This document shows positions 36,527 to 46,825 of a stretch of 64,000 nt of DNA, piece by piece. The notes beneath the pieces were generated by a model, which saw only the letters and a program-made list of their open reading frames with translations, did no database searches and was not told where the DNA came from. This DNA is from Singulisphaera sp. GP187 (GTDB lineage Bacteria > Planctomycetota > Planctomycetia > Isosphaerales > Isosphaeraceae), in NCBI RefSeq assembly GCF_900129635.1, contig NZ_FSRB01000001.1, positions 3,015,501 to 3,079,500 of the forward strand, written 5' to 3'. Position 1 is the stretch's first letter. Each line of letters begins with the position of its first letter. Made by a program: the position numbers and the translations under genes.

Positions 36527-36672
36527 TCGCGGTGGCAGTCATCATCACGCTCATCAATGCGATTACCGTCATGTCGGTCCCATTCGGTTATCTCGCGATG
36601 AAGAGATATACGGCCAAGACCAAGGGTTCCATACCGGTTTCGTTTCGCCTGGAGAAGGTTGCGATTCGCTGA
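36523..36672 (+). CDS. Small membrane ORF overlapping the GT2 stop
   Basis: The ATGA overlap with the glycosyltransferase starts a 49-residue product with one hydrophobic helix (IAVAVIITLINAITVMSVPFGYLAMKRY) and a basic tail. It is either a coupled small membrane partner or the C-terminal helix of the glycosyltransferase separated by a frame change; GT2 enzymes often end in such helices. Confidence 0.4.
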   Translation: MIAVAVIITLINAITVMSVPFGYLAMKRYTAKTKGSIPVSFRLEKVAIR

Positions 36673-37577
36673 GCCGGCCGTGTTCCGCCTCACGGAGCCT
36701 AGTTTGCCGCGAGTTCCTCCAGCTGGGGATCTGATGTGCCCCGTAACTACCGGCCGAGGAGCGTTCCGAGCCGGCACACAAGACTGTGCTATTGGAGTTA
36801 AGCCGGACTCTTGATGGCAAGTCAATTCCGGTGTCCCGTCGACGTGTTGAACTTGCAAAAGCCGTGAGAGAGCAGCTGCCCGCGGCCTTCCGCTCAGAGA
36901 CAGGGTAGGTCCAATTCCCGATCGCGGCCAGTGTATTTTTGCGATCCGATTCAAGATATCTGGAGACGAGCTCTTGGCCGAGGTTGTATCCACCAAACCA
37001 AACGCCTCCCCGAGTACCCTCGAGATGCCGCAGCAGCGCCGTCCGCTGCCTCAGACGCCGCTGTTTACGCCCGGTCCGACCGCCCCATGGCTTTCACAGG
37101 ATCGCGTGATACGGCCATGCCCAGAGGTTTCGTGGCAGGACCACGTTCGCCCCATTCGAGAATCGGACCTTGAATCATTTCGACGTTATTTGGTTCCGGC
37201 ATTGATTTCTCTCACGGTAACTCACTTCGATTTTGAAGCAGGCGCGATCAGCATTCACAACGTCGATGAATCTTTCCTGTACGCCTCCCCGATAGACGTA
37301 GCCCCGAGCCCCCTGAACTTTTTACCAATCGGTTAAATTGCGCTGTCAGCACTTGTATCAACCCTGCACCGAATAGTCTAGGGGCGAGGCCCCCTGCCAT
37401 GGATGGCTTTGAGGTAGAGCTGGAATGCGTGAAGCGTAGCGATCGGATTGGTTGAGGTGATAATAGTGCAAACGTGCAGAGCGTTTGCGTTTCGAGGAAT
37501 AAAGTTGTAGTATTACATTTTAACTGAGTGACTTGAGTCCGCCTCTCTCTGACACTCCCCATCCTACGCGACTTGAT
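36673..37577. other. Long stretch without a confident gene
   Basis: About 900 bp. A 120-codon frame from a TTG at 36974 to 37336 ends in SDLESFRRYLVPALISLTVTHFDFEAGAISIHNVDESFLYASPI, which has some protein-like character. It lacks a ribosome site and a known family, so it is left unannotated. The region may be a decayed gene. Confidence 0.35.
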
Positions 37578-38591
37578 CTAGAGCGCTAACCGTTTCTCTT
37601 GCGCCTGGGTAGAATAGAAATAGACCCAGGAGGTGTCCCATGCGACCCTATTCCCAAGACCTTCGAGATCGTATTCTCGAGACCGTGGCACGCGGCGAAA
37701 GCTCGTTGCGTCAAATCACCCAGCGGTTTCTCGTCAACGTCTCCACAATCGTACGTCTCTTGAAGCAGTACCGACAGACCGGCTCCGCCGAGCCCCGATC
37801 GCACAACGGCGGGCGACGGCCCGCCCTTGGCCCCCAACGACATCGAACGACTCCGCAAGTTGATCCAGGAACAACCCTACGCCACGCTCAAGAAACCTCG
37901 CGATCGTCTGGGAGTCAGATGCAGTTGCATGGCCATTTCACGCACTCTGACAAATCTGCGGATCACGCTGAAGAAGAAAGTGCTCCACGCCACCCAACAC
38001 GACACGCCCAAGGGCCGCCGCAAGCGATCGGCGTTCCGCAAGAAGGTGGTGGGAATCGAGCCGAAACACCTGGTTTTCGTGGACGAAACCGGGACGAACA
38101 CAGCGATGACCCGGACTCACGGCCGCGCCCCCCGAGGAGAGTGCGTGCATGGGGCGGTCCCCAATTTCTGGACGACCCTGCCCCTCATCTGCGGTCTCCG
38201 AATCTCGGGCGTGACGGCCCCGATTGTCTCCAGGGGGCGACGGACACAGCCACGTTCGAGGCCCACGTGGAACAGGCGTTAGCACCGCAACTGCATCCCG
38301 GCGACGTGGTGATCTGGGACAACCTGAAGCCGCACAAGGCGAAGTCGGTGGTGAAGGCGGTCAAGGGGGTTGGCGAGAAAATGATCCCATTGCCGCCCTC
38401 AAGCCCGGATTACTCACCGCTCGAGGAAATGTTCTCCAAAGTGAAAGGCTCGCTGAAGTCGGCGGCGGCCCGAACGACGGATACGCTCACGACCGCAATC
38501 GGCCGTGGCCTAAGTGAAGCCGCGCAACAAGATATCATTGGTTGGTTCAAATCGCGTGCAACGTACGCGATGCAATCGTGAGGCGCTCTAG
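37578..38591 (+). mobile_element. IS630 family element
   Basis: The ends CTAGAGCGC (left, from 37579) and GCGCTCTAG (right, to 38591) are inverted and flanked by TA. The size of about 1.01 kb and the transposase inside fit IS630. The ends match those of the copy at 28752-29833. Its right end lies 35 bp before the start of the GT39-like gene. Confidence 0.75.
37640..38581 (+). pseudogene. IS630 family transposase with two frame changes
   Basis: GGAGG precedes the ATG. Reading starts MRPYSQDLRDRILETVARGESSLRQI (HTH domain). It switches frame inside CCCGCCCTTGGCCCCC near 37815 to LAPNDIERLRKLIQEQPYATLKK and LVFVDETGTNTAMTRTHGRAP. Near 38235, at AGGGGGCG, it switches back to ATDTATFEAHVEQAL, VIWDNLKPHKAK and SPLEEMFSKVKGSLKSAAARTTD. 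All three catalytic acidic residues are present. The first shift could be programmed, as IS630 elements often use frameshifting, but two compensating shifts are more likely decay. Confidence 0.8.
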
Positions 38592-38625
38592 ATTCGTCCA
38601 TTCTTGTTTCACGAGGATATCATCT

Positions 38626-40215
38626 GTGAAATATATCGATACAATTTTAATTGGAGGTGTGGTAGCACTGGGGGGATTCGTGAGGTTCTTCCCGCTCGGC
38701 TTCAAAAGCCTATGGCTTGATGAGGCGATCTCGGCCTACTACTTGAGGTATTCCCCCGGAGAAACCTTGTGGAGAAGCCTGGCGCCCGGGGCGTTGCATC
38801 CACCACTTTTTTTTCTCACGCTACAGGCCTGGTCGAACTGCTGGGGTGATTCTGAGGTCGCGTTGCGCTCGTTGGCGGCGTTAATGGGCACTCTCACCAT
38901 CTTGGGGACATACCTCATAATCCTCGCATTATATCGTCTCGATGGCGAGATTACGCCCTGGAGCCGAGGGGACAAATGGGCGGCGCTCCTTGCGGCCTTC
39001 TTGGTCGCTTTGAATCCCTTGCACATTCATCTGTCTCAGATCGTTCGCGGGTATACTTTCGCGACGTGTTGCCTGGTGTTTTCCGGCTGGCTCCTGCTCC
39101 GCTCTCTTCGAGAGGACACGAGATCGATCTGGCCCCTCGTGTCAGCATCGATTCTGGGCGCGGCGGCTTGCTACACCCACTATCTCGCGATCCTTCCGAT
39201 CCTCTCTCTACTCGTTACGGCGGTTGCCTTCCTGCGCATCCAATCGGACAAAAAATCGGGCCGACTCCCCGCAGACCCGGACCTGTCGCCAGCCGTGCCC
39301 TTACCGCAAAGTGAGTACAAGGGGGACCGCTTGAGGAAAGCCACGGTCACGCTTGTTATCCTGGCTGTTGCAATAGCTCCGCCATGCATGGTCGCATACT
39401 CACGCGCTGAACATTGGAAACGCAGTGGCCCTCCTTTGTTTGTTTTATCCGGCTCAAGAATCCCTTACGAGACATTACAGGCGCTTTGTTTCACGCCTGA
39501 CGTGCATCCGTCTTCTCCTCGGGAGATCGCCTGGCTGACGATGGCCTTACTGGCAGGTGTCCAGGTCCTTCTGGTGGTGCTCGCTGGTTGGGGTAGGTGG
39601 TTCTTGCTGGTTTCGGGGATCTTTCCCGCTTCCGTGCTCATCGCGGTTTCGATATTAACAAGGCGTAACATTTATAGTGGTTATTATTTAGTGTTTCCTC
39701 AATTGTTCTGGCTTGCAGGCCTCGCATTCATAGTCGCTCGGATACCAAACGGCTTCATCCGCTCGACGGCGACCCTCACCATCGCCCTCATTGCACTCGC
39801 ATCCTACGGCCATAGCTGGAAAACCATCGGTCCGGTTCCGGTTGAGGGGATCAGCAGGGCGACCCGGTTTGTCGCGAAGGCGAAACTACAAGGGGAACCG
39901 GTATTTTGCATGTCGCCACACACGTACTTCAAGGTGGCATACTATGCGAGGGCCGAATTCAAGCCTAAGCTCGTGATCGACAGGAAAAAGGGCGAGCGGG
40001 CTTTTGGGTCTCATTATTTCCGCGATGACGACGTGATTGACCAGGACCGACTTGCGAACCTCGACGTGCCAGGGGTTTGGCTCATAAGCACGAAGCCGGA
40101 TCCCAAACATTATGGATGGACCCTGATGCAATCATACCAACACAATAATTGCGATTTGTTCCAGAACGATCCTGTCTGGCTCCTGCATTACGATGCCCGC
40201 CGGCCTCGGCGGTAA
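38626..40215 (+). CDS. GT39/PMT-like polytopic glycosyltransferase
   Basis: The GTG at 38626, with GAGGAT upstream, is preferred to the ATG at 38542, which lies inside the IS630 copy. The 529-residue protein has about ten or more membrane helices. The GT-C signature lies in the first loop (FKSLWLDEAISAYY), followed by GALHPPLFFLTLQAW. Members transfer a sugar from a lipid-linked donor to a glycan or protein on the outer face of the membrane. The C-terminal 140 residues form a soluble extracytoplasmic domain. The IS630 insertion immediately upstream may have replaced its promoter. Confidence 0.85.
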   Translation: MKYIDTILIGGVVALGGFVRFFPLGFKSLWLDEAISAYYLRYSPGETLWRSLAPGALHPPLFFLTLQAWSNCWGDSEVALRSLAALMGTLTILGTYLIILALYRLDGEITPWSRGDKWAALLAAFLVALNPLHIHLSQIVRGYTFATCCLVFSGWLLLRSLREDTRSIWPLVSASILGAAACYTHYLAILPILSLLVTAVAFLRIQSDKKSGRLPADPDLSPAVPLPQSEYKGDRLRKATVTLVILAVAIAPPCMVAYSRAEHWKRSGPPLFVLSGSRIPYETLQALCFTPDVHPSSPREIAWLTMALLAGVQVLLVVLAGWGRWFLLVSGIFPASVLIAVSILTRRNIYSGYYLVFPQLFWLAGLAFIVARIPNGFIRSTATLTIALIALASYGHSWKTIGPVPVEGISRATRFVAKAKLQGEPVFCMSPHTYFKVAYYARAEFKPKLVIDRKKGERAFGSHYFRDDDVIDQDRLANLDVPGVWLISTKPDPKHYGWTLMQSYQHNNCDLFQNDPVWLLHYDARRPRR

Positions 40216-40789
40216 TTGTGCGCGTCATAACGGAAAAGCGTTGGAAAAATCATTCAGTGGTCCTACAATAACATGACATTTAGGCACAAGGTTACGTCTC
40301 TCAGGGGATCCGACAGTGAAATACTCGCCGCGAGGGTCCATTCGGATCGCCGACGATGGCCTGATGGGGTCAGTGTTGCTTCGTCTTGCTCTCGGAGGGC
40401 CTGGCATGCCTTCGATGGGGGAGAATTCATGGTAGATGCTCGAGCGCAATCGGTCGGTCCACTGCTGTCCCATCTGTGGTTCGATTATTGCTGCGCGACC
40501 CGTGACGGTGGCTTGCGTTAGCACGTACTCTCTTCGCGTTGCGGTCGGGAATCTGGGCGAAGTCCTGCAGTCCGGAGGGAGACTCGGTGGCATCAAGTTC
40601 ATGACCCCCGCGCGAGCTGGGAAAACTCACGGCGCACTCATCTTGTTTGCCGTTCTTGCTCGTTCCGGATCGATTGCACTGCCATGCGATTAGGTTTTCG
40701 GGCAGAACATTTTGACCACGAGTGATTCAGGTTCGCGAACGTGCGCGAATCAAGCGGTGTGACCTCCCACTGGAACGTGAGGATTTCGA
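40216..40789. other. Intergenic region, no gene seen
   Basis: About 570 bp between the GT39-like gene and the DUF1559 gene; short frames only. It likely holds the promoter of the DUF1559 gene. Confidence 0.45.
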
Positions 40790-41845
40790 ATGCAAAGAAT
40801 CACCCAATCCCGATGCGGTTTTACAGTGATCGAATTGTTGGTGGTCATTGCTATCATCGGCCTCCTCACCGCCTTGCTCCTCCCGGCCGTGCAGGCCGCA
40901 CGCGAGGCCTCTCGCCGTGCCCAGTGCATCAACAATTTGAAACAGCTAGGCCTGGCCATGCATGGATACCATGCCGCGATGAATGTTTTCCCCCCCGGTA
41001 TGACCAAAGCCCCCTTCGGGGGGCCCGGTGACTACCGGGCATGGAACGGCTGGAGTGCCATTTCGCAGATGCTCCCCGGTCTGGAGCGTGCCGATTTATT
41101 CAACGCGGCGAATTTTTCTTGGAACCCAGACCAGGCTGGGCCGAATAACACGGGTCTCGGCCCGGTGGTTAACAGAACAGTCGTTGCGACTTTGGTTGGC
41201 ACACTCCTTTGCCCGTCGGACCCCTTCACCGGTGCAAGTCGGATGTGCAGCTACCACGCTAGCTTGGGTACGACCACCATAAGGAATCCCAAGGAAACCA
41301 CAGGTCTGTTCGCGAGGTACACGTGCTACAGCATGGCGCACTGCACCGATGGTGCTTCTAACACCATCGCCTTCTCCGAGGCAATTGTTGGGAGACTGGG
41401 TGCTGGAAACTCTTACCGGGGTAACGTCGTGGTTGCGGTCCTTGACGCCTCCCCCTCGGTGATTCTGTACGACGCCTCGACGAACCCATCAGCCATCTCA
41501 CAGGGCATTGAGAACTGCGTGAAGGCGTTCCAGGTAGGGGCCAACATCCGAGATGATCGCGGGGCGATCTGGGCCGCTGGGCGTGTGGGTTACACACTCT
41601 TCCATACCGTTACGACCCCCAACGATTCTCGGATGCCGCTCAACGGTTGTCGATTCGGCGGGATGCCCAGTTACTGGTCGAATTCGCAGAACATCACCCC
41701 GGCCACAAGTGCGCACCCTGGAGGCGTGAATGTTCTGATGGGAGACGGAAACGTCCAGTTCGTTAAGAACGGTATCGCTCCCCCCGTGTGGTGGGGGGCA
41801 GGCACGAAAGCGGGCGGCGAAGTGAGCGGCAATGCGGGTTTATGA
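40790..41845 (+). CDS. DUF1559 prepilin-like secreted protein
   Basis: The 351-residue product has a type IV prepilin leader: cleavage after Gly10 (SRCG-FTVIELLVVIAIIGLL) with Glu at +5 of the mature protein. AREASRRAQCINNLKQLGLAMHGYH follows, the standard start of DUF1559 proteins that are greatly expanded in planctomycetes. The C-terminal H-x9-DG motif is present (AHPGGVNVLMGDGNVQFVK). It should be processed by a prepilin peptidase and placed in the cell envelope. The protein is full-length. Its role is not known; no pilus assembly genes are adjacent. Confidence 0.93.
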   Translation: MQRITQSRCGFTVIELLVVIAIIGLLTALLLPAVQAAREASRRAQCINNLKQLGLAMHGYHAAMNVFPPGMTKAPFGGPGDYRAWNGWSAISQMLPGLERADLFNAANFSWNPDQAGPNNTGLGPVVNRTVVATLVGTLLCPSDPFTGASRMCSYHASLGTTTIRNPKETTGLFARYTCYSMAHCTDGASNTIAFSEAIVGRLGAGNSYRGNVVVAVLDASPSVILYDASTNPSAISQGIENCVKAFQVGANIRDDRGAIWAAGRVGYTLFHTVTTPNDSRMPLNGCRFGGMPSYWSNSQNITPATSAHPGGVNVLMGDGNVQFVKNGIAPPVWWGAGTKAGGEVSGNAGL

Positions 41846-41942
41846 GGGGCAGTCACTCGTCATCGCCCCGGATGACGGAAGATTACTTCGCTTCGCGACG
41901 GAGTCTCAACTTTTGGGGTATTTGCTTTGCACACTACTAAAT

Positions 41943-43345
41943 CTATAGCGGAATAAATTTGACCACTTTGTAGCGAGCCATCCAGGTCTTGGTGTGGGAC
42001 CATTGGGCGACTTCGTTGCGGTGGATGTGGTACTCCACCAGTAGCAATGCCAATCCCAGCGAAAATCCGGGGACCTCGATCGCCCTCCGGAGCAATCGCT
42101 CCGTCCGGTCCAACGTCAGCTGCGGCGTTTTTTTCCCAGTTGGCACCGTGTCATTGGGATAAACAAATGCGATCTTGCTAGCAAACTATTATAATGATGG
42201 CATCCGACTTACGACCGCGTCTCGTACTGCGCTATGCCCAAGTAGCTCTTGCCATCCTCGAAGTACTCCTCGACTTCGTGTCGCGTGCTGGCCACTCGCG
42301 CCAGGGTCTCCACGCTCGTCGACAGGCTGCCGTTGCTGACGTAGTACTTGACCTCGGGAACCGGTTCCAGGGACCGACGTACCACCAGCCACACCGGAGG
42401 GCCAGGCTTGAGGTGCCGGACGGCCCAAACCCATACTGCCGCGATTTCGAAGCAGAGCGGTTCCTTGGCCTTTTGCCTGATTTAAATCGTCTGCCATGCC
42501 CCAGTCTCCAGAGTCGAGATGACCTCGGCCACGCTGGCCACGGCCTCTCGGCTCGGCCGAGTCGGGATGCGGTCTCGGTCTCCCTGGGGTGGGATGCACG
42601 AAGCCGGATTTTAGGTCCATACGGTCGTTTTGGTAGGGACCTCGACGACGTAGCACAGCTCAGGTCGTTCCAGCTGGTCGAGGAACTCGCCGTTGCGGCC
42701 CTACTCCTCGTCGGCCGTGATCTAGTCCAAATGCATAATACCCAAAGCCACTATCTGGCAAATCAACCCGTCGGTGATCTGAGGCTTGGTCTGGAAACCG
42801 ACGTTGTCGGGAATGTGGACCTTCTGGCGGCGCGTCCGGGACTCGCGAGTGTCCTCGCACCAACTCTCGGGCAAGTAGAGTTGGTGATTCAGGAGGACCG
42901 AACTTCCCGGAGTGACCCCGACCAGGATGACTCCGACCTGGCAGTTGTCTTCCTTGCCCAGCCGGTCGTTGTACTGACGGGCCACGCTGGCGCAGTGAGT
43001 GCCCTTCTCGGTGAAGACTCTCTCATCGACCACACCGACGACTCTGATCGGGCTGTCGATCGCGGTCGGGACCAATTTGTCGGCGAAAACGGCCTGAACC
43101 TCTCCGTGTTCCCATGGGGCGATGTTGATAAACTTCTGCAGCGCCGAGACCTGACCGACGCCGACGTTCAAGGCAATCGGTTTGATGCTCTTTCGCTCGG
43201 GGCAGACCAAGCGCCCCTTGGCGTAGGTGTAGGCATGATCCTGGGCCTGTTTCTTGCCGAACAGGAGAGCAAACCGCTTATAGAAACGGACCAGTTGCTC
43301 GGCCATGGCGTGCACTTTGTCCTCGGTCATGGAGGATGTCTCCAT
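41943..43345 (-). pseudogene. IS701 family transposase, multiply frameshifted
   Basis: The N-terminal part (43345-42722) contains MAEQLVRFYKRFALLFGKKQAQDHAYTYAKG, VVDERVFTEKGTHCASVARQYNDRLGK (first Asp region) and LPESWCEDTRESRTRRQKVHIPDNVGF. The middle is scattered across frames. The C-terminal part gives YYVSNGSLSTSVETLARVASTRHEVEEYFEDGKSYLGI (catalytic Glu) and finally VEYHIHRNEVAQWSHTKTWMARYKVVKF, with a stop at 41943. It is decayed and inactive. Confidence 0.82.
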
Positions 43346-43382
43346 AACGGTGGCATGACCTGATGACGAACCGGTTTGCGTT

Positions 43383-44323
43383 TCAATGACGTGCCCTCAG
43401 GATTAACAGATAGGCAAGCCTGTGACAACGTTGCTTCCGACGCATAACTACGCGACTATAGCAACACAGTGCAAAGGCAATGATTCTGTGGATACGCAGA
43501 TTCCACAAGTAGCCACAGGCCAGTTGGATCAACTCAAGGTAGTTGACCGCATGCTTGTCGTAACGGATCAGAATCGCCCGGCACTTCGAGAGCCACGCCA
43601 ACGTTCGCTCGACGACCCAACGCCGAGACTTCTGCCGACCGGGTCGCCGCGACTCACGACGGTCGTCCCGGATCGAACGAATATGGGCGACATACTTGTT
43701 TTCCGCGGCCACCTCATGCCCGGTGGGGTTGTCGTACCCTTTGTCCAAACTCAGATGTTACTCGACCTCCTCCACGTCGGGACGCTCGACGACGACCGCC
43801 TCAATGGTGGCTTCCAGGAGCTTCATGTCCGGGATGTTGGCCCCGTCGATCACGACCCCCAACGGGCCACCGTCGCATTCAACCATGAGTCTCTTCGTGG
43901 TGCCATTTTTGCCGCGATCCGTAGCGTTTTTTTCCACTTTACCCCCCCAAAGCGCGCTTTGCCCAGCATCCCGTCGACCGCCTGCCACTTCCAATGGACG
44001 GCCCCGAGTTCGTCGCCTTCCTCGAGCAAGACCGCCCAGATCTTCTCGAAAACGCCGTTCCGATACCAACGCTGGAACAAGCGGTGCACCGAACCGTCGT
44101 CGCCGAAGCGGCCGGGCAACTTGTTCCACTGGCATCCACTGCGCATGCGGAAGATAATCCCATTGATCGCAGCTCGCCAGTCAATGCGGGGACGTCCTCC
44201 TTTCGGCTTGGGCGTTGGAGGAGCATCTTTCAACAAAATCGGCTCGATCCGCTCCCAGAGCGGTTTATCGATTTCCCAGCTAGTATCAAGAAGCGGTGCG
44301 ACCTGTATTCGAGACCGTCTCAT
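43383..44323 (-). pseudogene. IS5 family transposase, frameshifted
   Basis: From 44323 (MRRSRIQVAPLLDTSWEIDKPLWERIEPILL) the frame gives GGRPRIDWRAAINGIIFRMRSGCQWNKLP and AVHWKWQAVDGMLGKARFGG. It shifts near 43935 to KNGTTKRLMVECDGGPLGVVIDGANIPDMKLLE. A stop separates it from LDKGYDNPTGHEVAAENKYVAHI and VVERTLAWLSKCRAILIRYDKH, ending at 43383. It is an IS5 relative that has lost function. Confidence 0.82.
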
Positions 44324-44529
44324 CCCTGCGTCCTCAATAGTGGAATTGCGTGCGTTGTTAATACGTAGCGAGGGACGGTTGGGTTCTGAGATAGTTACTA
44401 AGGCCTTAAGGTTCATGATTCGTCAGTCAGAGCCCATAATCGCCCTTTCACCGCAGGAACCCGGAGCATTTACTCCACTTAGGCGGCTCGCCAAAATAAC
44501 CTATCCAAAATATAGCGTGCCTAGTTAGC

Positions 44530-45753
44530 ATGAACAATATGGCTGATTCTGACGCCAACATCATCTCCGAGAAGTACACGACACTCGCGCCGTTACTTGA
44601 CGAGCGGGCACGGCGATTGTGGGCGGCCACCGAGGCACGGGCGATCGGATGGGGTGGCATATCGAGGGTTTCCGAGGCGACCGGATTGTCTCGCATCACG
44701 ATTCGGACGGGTCTGGATGAACTGCACTCCACGCCCGATGAGCATCCCGAGAGGGTCCGCAAATTGGGAGGTGGCCGCAATGCCCTCGCTGACCATGACC
44801 CGAAGCTCCTCGATGCCCTGGAGACCCTGGTCGATCCGGCCACGCGAGGCGATCCGATGTCGCCCCTGCGATGGACCTCCAAGAGCGCCGACAAGCTGGC
44901 CAGGGAACTCGCAGCGAGTGGACATCCCGTCAGTGAGCGGACGGTCAACCGTTTGCTGCACGCCCTCGGGTATAGCCTCCAGTCCAACCGGAAGACCGTT
45001 GAGGGGAAGGATCATCCGGACCGGGATGCCCAGTTCCGTCATATCAACCGACGCGTGATGGCGTTCCAGCGGAGGGGCCAGCCCGTCGTCTCGGTGGACA
45101 CCAAGAAGAAAGAACACGTGGGAAATTACCGGAATTCTGGCCGCGAATGGGAGCCCGAAGGCAGGCCGCGGCAGGTTAAGTCCAAGGATTTCCCCGACAA
45201 GAAACTGGGCAAGGTCATTCCGTACGGGGTCTACGACCCGACGGACAACACCGGTTGGGTCGGCGTGGGGATCGATCACGACACCGCCGAGTTTGCCGTC
45301 GAGACTCTGAGGCGATGGTGGAGGCGGATGGGAATTCGGGCCTACCCCGGCGCGAGCGAACTGCTGATCATGGCCGACGGCGGGGGCTCCAACGGGACCC
45401 GAAGTCGTCTCTGGAAATGGGAACTCCAGGGACTGGCCGACGAGATCGGGTTGAAGATTTCGGTGTGCCATTTCCCACCGGGGACCAGCAAGTGGAACAA
45501 GATTGAGCACCGGATGTTCTGCCACATCACCGAGAACTGGCGTGGTAGACCACTTGTGAGTCGCGAGGTCGTCGTGAACTTGATCGGGCACACGACGACG
45601 AAACAAGGGCTTTCGATCCATTCGGAGCTGGACACCACCACCTACCCGCTTGGGCAAAAAGTGACGGACGAGCAGATGGATAGTCTGCATATTAGGAAGG
45701 ATAAGTTCCACGATGAGTGGAACTATACAATCACCCCAATTCCGAAACTATAA
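44530..45753 (+). CDS. ISAzo13 family transposase
   Basis: The intact 407-residue product carries the family hallmarks: an N-terminal HTH (GGISRVSEATGLSRITIRTGL), TVNRLLHALGYSLQSNRKT, the first catalytic Asp in VVSVDTKKKEHVGNY, the second in ELLIMADGGGSNG and the Glu in TSKWNKIEHRMFCHITENW. The length is normal. MADSDANI (44542) is an alternative start. It may be active. The start of the next gene could overlap its end, but a later start there is better supported. Confidence 0.92.
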   Translation: MNNMADSDANIISEKYTTLAPLLDERARRLWAATEARAIGWGGISRVSEATGLSRITIRTGLDELHSTPDEHPERVRKLGGGRNALADHDPKLLDALETLVDPATRGDPMSPLRWTSKSADKLARELAASGHPVSERTVNRLLHALGYSLQSNRKTVEGKDHPDRDAQFRHINRRVMAFQRRGQPVVSVDTKKKEHVGNYRNSGREWEPEGRPRQVKSKDFPDKKLGKVIPYGVYDPTDNTGWVGVGIDHDTAEFAVETLRRWWRRMGIRAYPGASELLIMADGGGSNGTRSRLWKWELQGLADEIGLKISVCHFPPGTSKWNKIEHRMFCHITENWRGRPLVSREVVVNLIGHTTTKQGLSIHSELDTTTYPLGQKVTDEQMDSLHIRKDKFHDEWNYTITPIPKL

Positions 45754-45808
45754 ATTGTATATGCTATTTTGGCGAGCCTCCTTATCCTCGAGACCTGAAG
45801 GCCAAGTG

Positions 45809-46774
45809 ATGTCACCAGCCACAGCATCGGTTCAACGCAAGCCGAACGTTCTCTTCATAGGCGAAAAACCCCTGCCCGATTCACCAACAGCACGACTTGC
45901 TAGCATACTAAGAACACAAGGGTTTCAAACAAACCTAGAGACCAATTCCTGCTCGCTATTAACATGGATAAAATATGTCAATGCAGCGGATGCAATGATT
46001 CTGATTACATACCGTTGTTTCGGGTTCAGACGAATGGCGAAAATTCTTTTCGGTGTGCTCGTGGGCGTGCCATTGATTCGACGTTGGGCAGGCACCGACG
46101 TCATGAATTGCCTGGAGAATTCGAGCGATCGTTGGTTCGCAAGGTCGCTCAACTGCCTGGTCACTCTCAACATCGCCGCGGCTCCCCACCTGTGCGAGGA
46201 ACTGGCATCCATCGGCATTAACTCCGTTTTCTTGCCATCGAGCCCCGATCTGAGCAAGATTTTGCCGACGTCCTGCCCTCGGCTCGCAGGCAGGGACATT
46301 CTTGTTTATATGCCAGTCCATAAAGCGTCTCTGTTTAATGAATTAATGTTAAACCACGTATTTCGAGTTAATCGTGACATTGGATTCATTGTAGTTGGAT
46401 GTGAAGATGGACTGCGCTTCAGCGAGCATGACAACGTACGCGTTTTTGGCTGGATCGACGACATGAAGGAGATTTATCCGCAGGTTGGATGCCTCTTGAG
46501 GGTGTCACTTCACGATGGGCTGCCTCGGATGGTCCTCGAATCGCTCTTGCAATGCAAGTATGTGATCTATTCCAAACCCATGCCCGGCTGCTGGCTGGCA
46601 GGCACGTTCGAGGAAATTCAATCATGCATCGAATTGTATCGAAGTGTGGAAATAATTAACCGCGAGGGGATTGATGCAGTCAAGCGTATTCTTGGCGATG
46701 GACTCGAGGAGAGGCTCGCAGAAACTATTCGGCAGGTCATACAAGCGAAAACGCTAAAAGTCCACAAGCAATGA
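45809..46774 (+). CDS. Putative GT4-type glycosyltransferase
   Basis: The ATG at 45809 follows GAAGG at good spacing; an in-frame upstream ATG would overlap the transposase. The 321-residue product has GT-B character: NVLFIGEKPLPDSPTARLASILRTQGF at the N-terminus, GVPLIRRWAGTDVMN, and a donor-domain pattern GFIVVGCEDGLRFSEHDNVRVFGWIDDMKEIYPQVGCLLRVSLHDGLPRMVLESL, where the final Glu matches the E-x7-E site. It is more AT-rich than the main polysaccharide genes. Probably a glycan assembly enzyme; the sugar is unknown. Confidence 0.7.
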   Translation: MSPATASVQRKPNVLFIGEKPLPDSPTARLASILRTQGFQTNLETNSCSLLTWIKYVNAADAMILITYRCFGFRRMAKILFGVLVGVPLIRRWAGTDVMNCLENSSDRWFARSLNCLVTLNIAAAPHLCEELASIGINSVFLPSSPDLSKILPTSCPRLAGRDILVYMPVHKASLFNELMLNHVFRVNRDIGFIVVGCEDGLRFSEHDNVRVFGWIDDMKEIYPQVGCLLRVSLHDGLPRMVLESLLQCKYVIYSKPMPGCWLAGTFEEIQSCIELYRSVEIINREGIDAVKRILGDGLEERLAETIRQVIQAKTLKVHKQ

Positions 46775-46825
46775 CATTGTTTTGACGAGACTTCTCGCTG
46801 ATCCCCAGGGCGATTGCACCATAAG

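Noticed and set aside
36974..37336. A 120-residue gene
   Set aside because: TTG start, no ribosome site and no family; the protein-like 3' half alone is not enough.
42194..43363. A 389-codon plus-strand frame
   Set aside because: It is the antisense of a decayed IS701 transposase and has no domain of its own.
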